From assembly GCA_016721425.1 (NCBI GenBank), contig JADKID010000017.1, positions 124,001 to 188,000 of the forward strand: 64,000 nucleotides of DNA, read 5' to 3'. The position numbers and the translations under genes were made by a program. Of the stretch, positions 33,966 through 43,050 are shown piece by piece. The notes under the pieces are model-generated. The model was not told the origin of the DNA and ran no database searches. It was given only the letters and a program-made list of their open reading frames with translations. How positions within the stretch are numbered: position 1 is the stretch's first letter; every line of letters starts with the position of its first letter. Source of the DNA: Bryobacterales bacterium (GTDB lineage Bacteria; Acidobacteriota; Terriglobia; Bryobacterales; Bryobacteraceae).

Positions 33966-36620
33966 ATGTCACTGTGGTCGCGCCTATCCAACGTATTTCG
34001 CGGAGGCGATTTGAACCGCGACATCGACGAAGAACTGGAATTTCACATTGCGGAGGCAGTCGCACAGGGCCGCGACCCGGGCGAAGCCCGCAGAGCGCTG
34101 GGTTCGCCACTTCGGCACCGCGAAGCGAGCCGCGATATCCGAATGATGGCCTGGCTGGATTCGCTGCGAGCCGATGCCATTTTCGGATGGCGGCAATTGA
34201 AAAAGCGAAAGGCGACTTCGGCCGCCGCGATCATCTCATTGGCGGTGGCGATTGGGGCTTGCACGTCGGCGTTCCGGTTGATAGACGCCATGTTGCTCCG
34301 GCCATTGCCCGTCGCCGGCGCCGAACGGATGTATGTCGCCGCGCGGGAGGGCTTCGGCCCGTCAGGCAACTTAAGAGTCAGCGAGAGTTGGGAGTATCCA
34401 CTTTTCCGCCGGATGCGCGCCGCAGTGAAAGACTCGGCGGAGATGATCGCCATCTCCTACGCCGACCGTACGGATCTGACCTTCGGATCGGACGAGGAGA
34501 TGGAGAAGGCCAACCGCCAATTCGTGTCGGGTTGGATGTTCCGCGCTTTCGGCCTGCGGCCGGCGGCAGGGCGACTCCTTACCGAAGACGACGACCGAAC
34601 GCCGGGGGCGCACCCCTACGCGGTGATTTCCCATGATTACTGGACTCGCCGTTTCGGCCGCGCCTCGAACGTAGTGGGGCGCAGTTTCCGAATGGGGAAC
34701 GATGTCTATGAGGTGGTTGGCGTGGTAGCCAAGGGATTCACAGGCACAGAACCCGGCACATTCATCGACGTGTTCGTCCCCACCATGATGAATGCCTACG
34801 TTGGCCGTTCCGACGCCAGCTGGTTCCGGGCACTTGCCATTCTCAAACCGGGGGTTACCGCCGAACCGCTTCGTGCAAAGCTGCATGGAATCTCCCGAGC
34901 ATTTCAGGAGGAGCAGGCGAGAGGATGGACGGGAATCAGCAAGCGGTTTCGTGAGCGAATCCTCAACCAGAAGCTGGTGCTGGCGCCCGCTGAGTCGGGC
35001 GTCTCCGGAACACAGACAGCCTATCGCCGCCCGCTGATCGTTCTTGGCGTCCTGGTGACTCTGGTGCTTCTGATCGCCTGCGCGAATGTGGCGAACCTGA
35101 TGACCGCGCAGGCCACGGCGCGGTCCCGGGAGATGGCGCTTAGGGTCTCCATCGGCGCCGGCCGGCAGCGTCTCATCCAGATGGTACTGGTGGAAAGCGC
35201 GTGGCTCGGGCTTCTGGGCGCGGCGGGCGGCTACATATTTGCAGCGTGGGCAGCACCGTTCCTGGTGGGCCGAATCAATGGTCCCGACAATCCGGCGCGA
35301 GTGACGCTGCCGCTGGACTGGCGGGTGGCGGCCTTCTCACTGGCGCTGGCGCTCGGCGTGACATGCCTGTTCGGGTTGGCTACGGCGTTTCGGGTCTCTT
35401 CCGTCAGACCGGCCAGCGCAATCAAGGGCGGAGACCAGCCGCACGCGCCACGGCGGCTGATGCACGCGCTGATTGCAATTCAGGTGGCGTTCTGCTTCAT
35501 CGTGTATTTCACGGCCGGACTCTTCGTCGCCACGTTGGATCGAATCGCAAACCAGAGCACCGGGTTTTCATCGGAGAGACTCCTCGTGCTGGAGACGACC
35601 GCAAGGACCGGGCAACCGCCGCAGGTCTGGGATCAGGTCTTGGACCATCTGCGCAGCGTGCCCGGAGTCGAGAGCGTAGCCCTGGCCGGATGGCCTTTGC
35701 TCGGCGGGAATGGATGGAACGGATTCGTATGGATCAACGGTGTGCCGACGGAAGTCTTGGCCTACTACTTGGGTGTTTCGCCGGGTTGGACAGAGACGAT
35801 GGGTATTCGTCTCCTCGACGGCCGGGACTTGCGGCAGGGCGAGGTCTACCCGAACGTCGCGATCGTCAATGAGGCATTTGCACGGCAGTGCCTAGGCGGC
35901 GGAAATCCGATCGGCAGGTGGTTCGCGAAGAAAGCCGGTGACGGCGCCACCGAGGATCGGTTCCAGGTGGTCGGTTTGGTAGGCAACGCCCGCTATCGCA
36001 ATATGCGAGAACCCATCACGCCGACCGCCTACGTTCCCTTTCATTCCCTTGACGCCAAGGGCGAGTGGCGGCCCAAGACGTCGGGAACGTTCATCGTTCG
36101 CACGGCGAACATGAACCCTGCGGCGCTGGCGACGCTGCTGCGTGGAGAGGTGTCGCGCGCGCGGCCGGAACTGCGCGTCAGCAATCTCCGCACACAGGAG
36201 GAGGTGAACCAGCAGCACACCGTGCGCGAGCGTCTACTGGCGATGCTTGGGTTGTTTTTTGCCATGGCCGCACTGCTGCTTTCGGGTACCGGACTGTATG
36301 GCGTGCTGGCCTATTCGGTGGTGCAAAGGCGCCGTGAACTTGGCATTCGAATCGCCATCGGCGCGTCGGCGGGCGACATCGCGCACCGCGTTACCGCCGG
36401 GGTGCTGGCGATGGTGGCCGTTGGAACGGTTGCGGGCGTCGCCATGGGCATGGCATCAGCGCAGTATATTGACGCACTGCTCTATCAGGTGAAGCCGACC
36501 GGACTGGGGGCAATCGCGCTGCCCGCGGCGACAGTGCTGCTGGCGACGTTTGCGGCCGCGTTGCCGGCGGTGTATCAGGCGATACGAATCGATCCGGCTA
36601 CGATGCTGCGAGCGGAATAG
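33966..36620 (+). CDS. ADOP-type ABC transporter permease (duplicated MacB/FtsX)
   Basis: An 884-residue permease. A short N-terminal helical domain (FRGGDLNRDIDEELEFHI) is typical of acidobacterial duplicated orphan permeases. Two MacB-periplasmic-core plus FtsX units follow; the first core is near residues 88-320 and the second near 510-750. The FtsX helices carry RSREMALRVSIGAGRQRL in the first unit and QRRRELGIRIAIGASAGDI in the second. No ATPase gene is adjacent, as is usual for this group. It probably works in lipid or macrolide-like export or envelope mechanotransmission. The frame is intact over 2.65 kb, which argues against generally poor sequence quality in this part of the window. 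Confidence 0.92.
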   Translation: MSLWSRLSNVFRGGDLNRDIDEELEFHIAEAVAQGRDPGEARRALGSPLRHREASRDIRMMAWLDSLRADAIFGWRQLKKRKATSAAAIISLAVAIGACTSAFRLIDAMLLRPLPVAGAERMYVAAREGFGPSGNLRVSESWEYPLFRRMRAAVKDSAEMIAISYADRTDLTFGSDEEMEKANRQFVSGWMFRAFGLRPAAGRLLTEDDDRTPGAHPYAVISHDYWTRRFGRASNVVGRSFRMGNDVYEVVGVVAKGFTGTEPGTFIDVFVPTMMNAYVGRSDASWFRALAILKPGVTAEPLRAKLHGISRAFQEEQARGWTGISKRFRERILNQKLVLAPAESGVSGTQTAYRRPLIVLGVLVTLVLLIACANVANLMTAQATARSREMALRVSIGAGRQRLIQMVLVESAWLGLLGAAGGYIFAAWAAPFLVGRINGPDNPARVTLPLDWRVAAFSLALALGVTCLFGLATAFRVSSVRPASAIKGGDQPHAPRRLMHALIAIQVAFCFIVYFTAGLFVATLDRIANQSTGFSSERLLVLETTARTGQPPQVWDQVLDHLRSVPGVESVALAGWPLLGGNGWNGFVWINGVPTEVLAYYLGVSPGWTETMGIRLLDGRDLRQGEVYPNVAIVNEAFARQCLGGGNPIGRWFAKKAGDGATEDRFQVVGLVGNARYRNMREPITPTAYVPFHSLDAKGEWRPKTSGTFIVRTANMNPAALATLLRGEVSRARPELRVSNLRTQEEVNQQHTVRERLLAMLGLFFAMAALLLSGTGLYGVLAYSVVQRRRELGIRIAIGASAGDIAHRVTAGVLAMVAVGTVAGVAMGMASAQYIDALLYQVKPTGLGAIALPAATVLLATFAAALPAVYQAIRIDPATMLRAE

Positions 36621-36628
36621 CCCTGCAG

Positions 36629-37027
36629 CTAGCCCGGGTGCTCGGCCAGAGCCTTCTGCACTTTGAGGAGGAGCTCCACCTCATTGCGGGGCATCTGCAG
36701 GGCCGCGCCGATTTGTTCGGGCGAGTCGCCGCGGCGGTACATCCGGAGCGCCTGGCTCCGCCTGGTGAGATTGATGGAGACGCCGGGCGAGGGCGTGATG
36801 GGCGTCAGCGCCTCTTCGAACCGTTCGTGGTCCCGCAGGGAATGCTGCAAATTGCCGAGCGCCTGGCGGAACTCGCCGTATATGTCTTCGCTCCTCTTCT
36901 TTTCTGCTTCCAGTCTATGGCGGAGCTGCGCGTTTTCTTTCTTCACGGAGATGAAGAGGTAGAGGCAGAGGATGAGGCCAACAGCCGTCAATCCGTAGTA
37001 CCCGAGCGGATGGAGTATCCAGATCAT
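36629..37027 (-). CDS. Membrane-anchored coiled-coil protein with a C-terminal HTH-like segment
   Basis: A 132-residue protein with one N-terminal membrane helix (residues 10-27, YYGLTAVGLILCLYLFIS). A coiled coil of about 50 residues follows (ENAQLRHRLEAEKKRSEDI), and a C-terminal segment (SQALRMYRRGDSPEQIGAAL) resembles a short helix-turn-helix. The arrangement recalls DUF2802/DUF6115 proteins, but I cannot assign a family. It is convergent with the permease gene (8 bp apart) and divergent from the gene at 37095. Confidence 0.7.
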   Translation of the reverse strand: MIWILHPLGYYGLTAVGLILCLYLFISVKKENAQLRHRLEAEKKRSEDIYGEFRQALGNLQHSLRDHERFEEALTPITPSPGVSINLTRRSQALRMYRRGDSPEQIGAALQMPRNEVELLLKVQKALAEHPG

Positions 37028-37094
37028 CTATCTTTCCACTCTTTTAACGGCAGTTTGGCGGCGCAGCTTTAGGGCGGCGCGTTAGGATGATTAC

Positions 37095-37898
37095 ATGAGC
37101 ACGCCGCCGGCGCCGCCACACGCTGAACTCCTGGACAGACCGTTTTCGTTCTACCCGCCAATCTCGGGTATCGAAAACAACGAATGGCGTCTGGTGGAGG
37201 CAACGTGGAGCGACATCCTGGTGCGCAATACACAGATGGATCTGCAACTGCCGATCCCGCGCCGCTACTTTGGAGGAATCTCGGAGACGGACAAGCCGGT
37301 GGTGATCGTGGGCCTCGTCCAGGAGCTGGAATTCAAGACCGGCGCGATCTGGCCCCTGAAGCGGACGCTGCTGAAGATGCCGCCGCCGGCGCCGATGACA
37401 CGGCCGCCGGGACCGGAACCACCGTTTGACCCCTCCGAGCCCACCGGGCTGAGCGCCATGATGGGCATCAGCGGCTCCGGCACCGATTCCAAGATGACGC
37501 GCATGATCGCCGTCACATTTCTCTCCCTGATGGCGCTGACGCTGGTGGTCTGGGCGGTGATCAAATTCTCGCCGGCCACCAAACCCACCTACGTCGCCAA
37601 AGATCAGGACTACCTGGGCCTGACGCGGGACGACGATTCCTTTGCCATCATCCGGCGCCTGGGCCAGCCGGCCGACGATCGCTGGAAGCCGGACTCCGGC
37701 GAGTTGCAGTACCGTTCGATGGTCTATCCGGCGCGCGGCTACGCGGTGATCCTGATGGGCACCAAACAGGAAGACGTCCGCTATATCGGCACCATGACGC
37801 TGGGCCCCGATGGCAAGGGCTGGTCGCCGATACACTCCATCGATTTCGACCGCGGCGCCAATACCATGGCGATCCTCCACACTCTGCCAAAATTCTAG
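37095..37898 (+). CDS. Single-pass membrane protein of unknown function
   Basis: A 267-residue protein: a cytoplasmic N-terminal part of about 130 residues (FSFYPPISGIENNEWRLVEA), a Pro-rich stretch, one membrane helix near residues 136-157 (RMIAVTFLSLMALTLVVWAV) and a C-terminal domain beginning YVAKDQDYLGLTRDDDSF. No named domain is recognised. The C-terminal domain contains a small beta-rich block. The ATG is 6 nt after TAGGAT, suggesting a leaderless start. The PQQ-type propeller gene begins one base after its stop, so the two are co-transcribed. Confidence 0.75.
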   Translation: MSTPPAPPHAELLDRPFSFYPPISGIENNEWRLVEATWSDILVRNTQMDLQLPIPRRYFGGISETDKPVVIVGLVQELEFKTGAIWPLKRTLLKMPPPAPMTRPPGPEPPFDPSEPTGLSAMMGISGSGTDSKMTRMIAVTFLSLMALTLVVWAVIKFSPATKPTYVAKDQDYLGLTRDDDSFAIIRRLGQPADDRWKPDSGELQYRSMVYPARGYAVILMGTKQEDVRYIGTMTLGPDGKGWSPIHSIDFDRGANTMAILHTLPKF

Positions 37899-37899
37899 G

Positions 37900-39213
37900 A
37901 TGCGACGCCTTACAGCGGTACTCTTCACTCTGACACCACTGCTGGCCCAGAACTGGCCCGGATTCCGCGGGCCCGGCGCGCGCGGCGTGGCCGAGAGCGC
38001 CAAGCTGCCGACGCACTGGAACGTGGAGAACGGCGAGAATATCCTCTGGAAGACGGCCATCCCGGGCCTGGGCCTCTCCAGCCCGGTGGTTTGGGGCGAC
38101 CACATCTTTGTCACCACCGCCATCAGCTCCAACCCGCAGATGGTTTTCGAGAGCCAGCTCAAGGGCGCGCCGGACTATCGCCAGGATACGGCCGAGCAGG
38201 AATTCCGTGTCATCGCGCTGGACAAGCGCACGGGCCGCATTGTGTGGAACCAGCTCGCCGCCAAAACCAAGCCGCGCGTGTTGCGCCACCCGCACAACTC
38301 CTATGCCTCGCCCACTCCTGTGACGGACGGACGGCATCTGCTGGCCTTCTTCGGCTCCGAGGGGCTCTACTGCTACGACCTGAAGGGGACGCTGCTGTGG
38401 AAGAAGGACCTGGGCCCGATGGATCAGGGCGCCTTTGACCTGCCCGATTACCAGTGGGGCAGCGCCTCGTCGCCGGCGCTGTGGAACGGCAAGGTATTCC
38501 TCCAGGTAGACATGCAGAAGGGCAGCTTTCTAGCCGCCTTCGATGCCAAAACCGGGAACCCGCTGTGGAGAACGGCTCGGGATTCCAAGCCGAGCTGGGC
38601 CACGCCCACCGTCGTGGAAAGCCCCTCCCGCACGGAGCTGGTGACCAATGGCGTGGAGCTCATCCAGGGCTATGACGCCGAGACGGGCAAAGAGTTGTGG
38701 CGGCTGAAGGGGACGTCGATGATCAGCGTGCCCACACCGTTCACGGCCAACGGGCTGCTCTATGTCTTCAGCGGCTATTTCCGCAATCTGCGGCGCGCCT
38801 ACGCCATCCGGCCGGGCGCGAAGGGCGACATCACGGATTCGAAGGACGCCATCGCATGGATGCGGGAAGAGGCGCCTTACCTTTCGACGCCGGTAGTGAG
38901 CGGCAACTTCGTCTACGCCTTTGGCAGCCGCGGCAGCGGCATCCTGAACGTCTACAATGCAGGCACAGGGGCCACGGTCTACCAGCGCCGGCTGGGCGCG
39001 GGCACGGGCGCCAGCGCGTCCATGCTGGCCTCGGGCAGCCATGTGTATGCCATCAACGAAGATGGCGACGTGTACGTGATCCGGGCCGGCGGCGAGTACG
39101 AAGAGCTGGCGGTGAACAAGATGAACGAGCCGGTGCTGGCCACGCCGGCGGCGTCGGGTGACGTACTGTTCATCCGGGGCGCCACGCATCTGTTCGCGAT
39201 CCGGACGCGCTAG
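37900..39213 (+). CDS. Secreted PQQ-binding-like beta-propeller protein
   Basis: A 437-residue protein with a short signal peptide (MRRLTAVLFTLTPLLAQ), then NWPGFRGPGARGVAESAKLP, the standard opening of the Planctomycete/Acidobacteria PQQ-like family. Blades repeat the TG-W-type motif (RTGRIVWNQLA, KGTLLWKKDLG, KTGNPLWRTA, ETGKELWRLKG). These proteins resemble BamB or quinoprotein propellers, but cofactor residues cannot be confirmed. The ATG at 37900 lies one base after the preceding stop. Confidence 0.88.
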   Translation: MRRLTAVLFTLTPLLAQNWPGFRGPGARGVAESAKLPTHWNVENGENILWKTAIPGLGLSSPVVWGDHIFVTTAISSNPQMVFESQLKGAPDYRQDTAEQEFRVIALDKRTGRIVWNQLAAKTKPRVLRHPHNSYASPTPVTDGRHLLAFFGSEGLYCYDLKGTLLWKKDLGPMDQGAFDLPDYQWGSASSPALWNGKVFLQVDMQKGSFLAAFDAKTGNPLWRTARDSKPSWATPTVVESPSRTELVTNGVELIQGYDAETGKELWRLKGTSMISVPTPFTANGLLYVFSGYFRNLRRAYAIRPGAKGDITDSKDAIAWMREEAPYLSTPVVSGNFVYAFGSRGSGILNVYNAGTGATVYQRRLGAGTGASASMLASGSHVYAINEDGDVYVIRAGGEYEELAVNKMNEPVLATPAASGDVLFIRGATHLFAIRTR

Positions 39214-39222
39214 CGCCGGGCG

Positions 39223-40413
39223 TCACGCTGTACCGTAGTCTTTAATCTTGAGTACTTCGCCTTTGCGCATCGCTGACTGGTGCGCCACGATGCCGGGCAT
39301 GGTGTAGGCGATGGCCTCCCAGATATTCACCGTGGGCTGGCGATTCTCGACGATGGCGCGGATGAACTCGTGCGTGAGAAACGTGTGGGAGCCGCCGTGG
39401 CCTGACTTGACGCGCATGGAGGCCGGCAGCCGCTCCATGTGATCCGGCTGCTGGAACTTCTCCTGCTTGACGGCGCCCTCGGGATAGCCGTTGGCGTCGA
39501 TGACCGTCTTGCCGTCCTTCGCGATGCGGACGATGGTGTTGGGCGAGCCCTCCGGACGTTCCATGATGTAGGACGCCCGATCGCCATAGAACGCGCCGCG
39601 CTCTGTGCCGCCCGCGGCCACGTGCCAGAAGACGGAGATGCGCGACGAGTGGCCGCGCGAGGTGCGGAAAAACGCCGTCGTATTCCAGAACGGGTTGCCG
39701 TACATGTTGGTCTTGAGGACTTCATGGCCGTCGCCCCAACCGATGGCCTGCACTTCCGTGAGACGCTCGCCGGTGACGGGTACGACAATGCCGGTGCAGT
39801 GGGTGGGATAGAGCATCGGCGGCAGGCCGTGGCGCCAGGTGGGCAGGCCGCGCTCGTCGTACATGAGGGGGATCAGCCCCTCATGGTGGTACTCGGCCTC
39901 GGAGTAGAAGATGGTGCCAAACTCGCCGCGGCCCGCCATCTCGCGGCAAGTGATCACCTCCGGGCGGTAGTAGGACGTCTCGGCCATCATGTAGCGGAGG
40001 CCGGTGGATTTCACGGTTTCGAGCAGTTGCTCCAGCTCTTCCACGTGCAGCCCGGCGGGGACCGCACTGATGACGTGCTTGCCGGCCTTCAGGGCCTCCA
40101 TCGCCATCCAGGCGTGCATGGGCGCCGGGGTGAAGACCGCCACGGCATCGAGGGGAGCGCTTTTCAGCATCTCGCGGAAGTTGTTGAACTGGCGCGAGCA
40201 GCGGTAAACCTCGGAGAGCCGCTGGAGCCGAGCGGGCTGGATATCGCAGACGGCCTCGACGCGGCAATCGGGCTGCAGGTGCCATTGGAACTCGGCCCCG
40301 AAACGGCCGCCGACCACACCGATGCGGACCGCCTTACCGGTGGAAGCTTGCGCGGCCGAGGCCATGGCAGCGGCGCCCAAAGTGGTCACAAACGATCTGC
40401 GAGTCTCTTTCAT
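39223..40413 (-). CDS. Gfo/Idh/MocA family oxidoreductase, exported
   Basis: A 396-residue protein with a Tat-type signal (MKETRRSFVTTLGAAAMASAAQA). The Rossmann loop is GVVGGRFGAEF, with Gly-rich spacing slightly altered from the usual GxGxxG. The usual EKP motif is replaced by SAVPAGLHVEELEQLL, so the catalytic Lys is absent and the activity may differ from true oxidoreductases. Other members with this change occur in Acidobacteria. The ATG at 40413 is chosen because it starts the signal. It is convergent with the propeller gene and follows the Rnk-like gene in the same direction by 58 bp. Confidence 0.85.
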   Translation of the reverse strand: MKETRRSFVTTLGAAAMASAAQASTGKAVRIGVVGGRFGAEFQWHLQPDCRVEAVCDIQPARLQRLSEVYRCSRQFNNFREMLKSAPLDAVAVFTPAPMHAWMAMEALKAGKHVISAVPAGLHVEELEQLLETVKSTGLRYMMAETSYYRPEVITCREMAGRGEFGTIFYSEAEYHHEGLIPLMYDERGLPTWRHGLPPMLYPTHCTGIVVPVTGERLTEVQAIGWGDGHEVLKTNMYGNPFWNTTAFFRTSRGHSSRISVFWHVAAGGTERGAFYGDRASYIMERPEGSPNTIVRIAKDGKTVIDANGYPEGAVKQEKFQQPDHMERLPASMRVKSGHGGSHTFLTHEFIRAIVENRQPTVNIWEAIAYTMPGIVAHQSAMRKGEVLKIKDYGTA

Positions 40414-40471
40414 CCCGGCGCGCACCTCATGAATGAGTTTCGCCAAAACACCCGCGCGGGGCAACCCGCAT

Positions 40472-40885
40472 TCAGGCGATGAGGGACTCGCCTGTTTCAG
40501 AGGGCTGCAAAACCTTGAGAACCTTCCAGCGCCGGATGCCCTTGGGAACCTTCCAACTGATGACGTCGCCGGTCCGATAGCCGAGCAGGGCCGTTCCCAC
40601 GGGTGCGAGGACCGAGACTTCATGGGGGATGCCCCGGGCATGGCTGGGGTAAACCAGACGATAGGTGTGTTCGACGCCAGAATCGAGGTCGCGGAGCAGA
40701 ACTGTGGAGTTCATGGTGATCACGTTGGCTGGCACCCGGGCGGAGTCGACAATCTCGGCGCGATCGAGCTCCATTGCCAGTTCAGCCAAGCGGTCCGGCT
40801 CCAGGTTTGTGGCTGGGTTGTGTCCGTCGATCATGTCGGAGAGCTTCTCCATGTCGGAACGGCAGATGAAAATTCGATTCCTCAT
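40472..40885 (-). CDS. rnk: Rnk-like nucleoside diphosphate kinase regulator (GreA/GreB C-terminal fold)
   Basis: A 137-residue protein, the same length as E. coli Rnk. It has a short N-terminal helical part (ICRSDMEKLSDMIDG) followed by the FKBP-like GreA/GreB C-terminal domain (STVLLRDLDSGVEHTYRLVY, LAPVGTALLGYRTGDVISW). Rnk binds RNA polymerase near the secondary channel but lacks the cleavage-promoting coiled coil. The start at 40885 gives the family N-terminus (MRNRIFIC). It is divergent from the HAMP gene, whose sigma-54 promoter lies in the shared 71-bp gap. Confidence 0.85.
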   Translation of the reverse strand: MRNRIFICRSDMEKLSDMIDGHNPATNLEPDRLAELAMELDRAEIVDSARVPANVITMNSTVLLRDLDSGVEHTYRLVYPSHARGIPHEVSVLAPVGTALLGYRTGDVISWKVPKGIRRWKVLKVLQPSETGESLIA

Positions 40886-40929
40886 ACCAAGGAGCACAGC
40901 ACGTAGTGGGCCATTTTCAGGGAGACGGA

Positions 40930-40945
40930 TGGACCCCGAATTGCA
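40930..40945 (+). promoter_or_regulatory. Sigma-54 promoter of the HAMP-protein gene
   Basis: TGGACCCCGAATTGCA has the invariant -24 GG (40931-40932) and -12 GC (40943-40944) exactly 10 bp apart. It shares GAATTGCA with the promoter before cstA. The predicted start of transcription falls on or next to the ATG at 40957, so the message would be leaderless. Nine of 12 consensus positions match. Confidence 0.65.
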
Positions 40946-40956
40946 ATGTCAATGGC

Positions 40957-41649
40957 ATGACACTAAAGACCAGGCTCTGTTTGAGTACGAGCGTAGCGGT
41001 GCTGCTGCTATTTGGCGTGTCGGAGTGGCTGAGCTATCGGCAGACATCGCGGTTTCTGGCCGAACATGAGCGATTGCTGGAGGAGACCGGCGCGGAGGTA
41101 GCCCTGACCGCCATTCGAATCGAAAAGGCTTCGCTATTCCAAAGAGTTACCGAGGTGCGGTTGATCCACGCGGCGGCGACGGTATTGGTGTCGGTACTGC
41201 TGTTGAACGCACTGTGGTACAGGATGGTGCTCCGGCCGCTCAACCGCGTTCTCTCTCATGTGAACATCATGAAGCGCGGCACTTGGGAAAACCCTATCCC
41301 TGTGCATCGGGACGATGAGGTTGGTCAATTGGTGGAGGCGTTTAACGACCTGGGCAAGCAGCTTACGCTGACAGTACATCAGTATGCAGCTGCCTCAAAA
41401 CTGGCGGCGCTGTCCCTAATAGGACAGCGGATGATCCGCCGGATCCGATTGGCGGCGGAACACATGGAGAGCACCGGGACGTTGCTGAAGGTGACGCGTA
41501 GCCACCGTCAGTCTGTTCCCAACTCGGCGATCACGAATCTCGAAATGGCGGCGAGGGACCTGCGCGAGCTGGAAGTTGAGTTCGAGATGGAATTCAACAA
41601 TCAGTTGAAGCTGGAGGGGGAGTTTGCGGCGAGTGGCAAGGCGTCATGA
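40957..41649 (+). CDS. HAMP-domain membrane protein with a degenerate kinase-type helix
   Basis: A 230-residue inner-membrane protein. Helix 1 is residues 8-25 (CLSTSVAVLLLFGVSEWL), a periplasmic segment of about 35 residues follows, and helix 2 is near residues 70-87. A HAMP domain (LRPLNRVLSHVNIMKRGTW, then DEVGQLVEAFNDLGKQL) follows. The next helix, SKLAALSLIGQRMIRRIR, resembles a histidine-kinase H-box but has Arg in place of the His, and there is no ATPase domain. It may sense a signal and influence the adjacent kinase; that is inference. The ATG at 40957 fits the sigma-54 promoter. It converges with the activator gene, overlapping by 6 bp. Confidence 0.8.
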   Translation: MTLKTRLCLSTSVAVLLLFGVSEWLSYRQTSRFLAEHERLLEETGAEVALTAIRIEKASLFQRVTEVRLIHAAATVLVSVLLLNALWYRMVLRPLNRVLSHVNIMKRGTWENPIPVHRDDEVGQLVEAFNDLGKQLTLTVHQYAAASKLAALSLIGQRMIRRIRLAAEHMESTGTLLKVTRSHRQSVPNSAITNLEMAARDLRELEVEFEMEFNNQLKLEGEFAASGKAS

Positions 41650-43050
41650 CGGATCCGATTCTTCCCCGGCAGCGCCAGTGCTATCGGGCCGCCGGATTCC
41701 GTGTTTTTCCATGCGGTACATCAGAGCCTTTCGACTGACATCCAGATAGCGGGCGGCATGAGTCTGATTCCACTGGAAACGCACGAGCGCGCGCAGGATG
41801 AGCTCCTTTTCAATCGCCTCCAGGCTGATGCCCTGCGAAGGAAGGTCGAGGTTCAGCGTTTCGACAATAGGGCGCTCGTGGCGAAGGAACTCCGGCAGGT
41901 CTTCCAGTGCTACTTCAGTGCCTCGCGCGAGTACTATGATGCGCTCGACGATGTTCTCCAACTCGCGGATGTTGCCGGGCCATCGGTAGTTAACGAAATA
42001 GGGCGCGAGCACGGCGGGCAGACTGAGATTGGCGCGGCCATGCTTGCGGCGAAGCTTTTCGAAAAAGTGACCGAGTAGCTCGGGCACGTCGTCGAGACGC
42101 TCGCGGAGGGGCGGCAGTTCCAGCGGGATCACCGAGAGGCGGTAGTAGAGATCTTCACGGAATGCGCCGTCCTCAGCCATGGCGAGGAGGTTGCGGTGGG
42201 TGGCGGCTATGACGCGTATATCCACTCTGCCAGGTTCGGGCGCACCCACCTTTTCGATCTCGCCCTGTTGGATGAGACGGAGCACTTTTACTTGCAGCTC
42301 GAGAGGCATCTCGCCGATTTCGTCGAGAAACAGCGTGCCGCCGTCGGCCGATTCCACCTTGCCCTTTTTATGAGCGATGGCGCCGGTGAATGAGCCTTTC
42401 ACGTGGCCGAAGAGCTCGGATTCGAGAAGGTCCTTGGGAATGGCACCGCAGTTGATTGTCACGAATGGGCGCTCGCGGCGTTTGCTGTTGAAGTGGACGG
42501 CCTTGGCCAGCAGTTCCTTGCCTGTTCCTGTTTCGCCCTGGATGAGAACTGTCGCATCGGTTTGGGAGGCGCGTGCCGCCATGTCGAGGAGGTAGAGCAG
42601 CGAGGTGGAATGACCGATGATGTTCTCGAAACCGTACTTGTCGTCGAGGCTGCTGCGGAGCAGGCGCACTTCTTCGAGCAGGTTCAAATGGTCGAGGGAA
42701 CGCTTCACGACAAGCGTGAGTTGTTCCGGATGAACAGGCTTCGTGATGTAGTCGTAGGCGCCGGCGCGCATCGCCTCAACGGCGCTGTCTACCGAGCCAA
42801 AGGCGGTAAACATGACTACAGCCGTTCCGGGGTGTTCGGATCGGATCCGATTCAGTAGCTCGATACCGGACATGCCTGGCATCCTGAGGTCCGTGATGAC
42901 AAGGTCGTACGGCGATTCGCCCATCATGCGAAGTGCATCCGGGCCGGAGGGCGCAGTGGCGACCCGATACCCAGCCTGCTCCAACTGGACCTGCGTGACC
43001 CGGCGCAGGCTCTCATCGTCGTCCACGACCAGAATTCGCCGGGACGTCAT
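41644..43050 (-). CDS. NtrC/AtoC-family sigma-54-dependent response regulator
   Basis: A 468-residue activator in three parts. The receiver domain (residues 4-120) carries the phospho-Asp in DLVITDLRMPG. The AAA+ domain has Walker A GETGTGKE, GGTLFLDEIGEMPLELQ (Walker B) and the sigma-54 loop as GSFTGA rather than GAFTGA. The Fis-type helix-turn-helix (WNQTHAARYLDVSRKALMYR) is C-terminal. It overlaps the 3' end of the histidine kinase gene by ATGA (4 bp) and is co-expressed with it. Likely targets are the two sigma-54 promoters at 40930 and 44300. Confidence 0.93.
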   Translation of the reverse strand: MTSRRILVVDDDESLRRVTQVQLEQAGYRVATAPSGPDALRMMGESPYDLVITDLRMPGMSGIELLNRIRSEHPGTAVVMFTAFGSVDSAVEAMRAGAYDYITKPVHPEQLTLVVKRSLDHLNLLEEVRLLRSSLDDKYGFENIIGHSTSLLYLLDMAARASQTDATVLIQGETGTGKELLAKAVHFNSKRRERPFVTINCGAIPKDLLESELFGHVKGSFTGAIAHKKGKVESADGGTLFLDEIGEMPLELQVKVLRLIQQGEIEKVGAPEPGRVDIRVIAATHRNLLAMAEDGAFREDLYYRLSVIPLELPPLRERLDDVPELLGHFFEKLRRKHGRANLSLPAVLAPYFVNYRWPGNIRELENIVERIIVLARGTEVALEDLPEFLRHERPIVETLNLDLPSQGISLEAIEKELILRALVRFQWNQTHAARYLDVSRKALMYRMEKHGIRRPDSTGAAGEESDPS

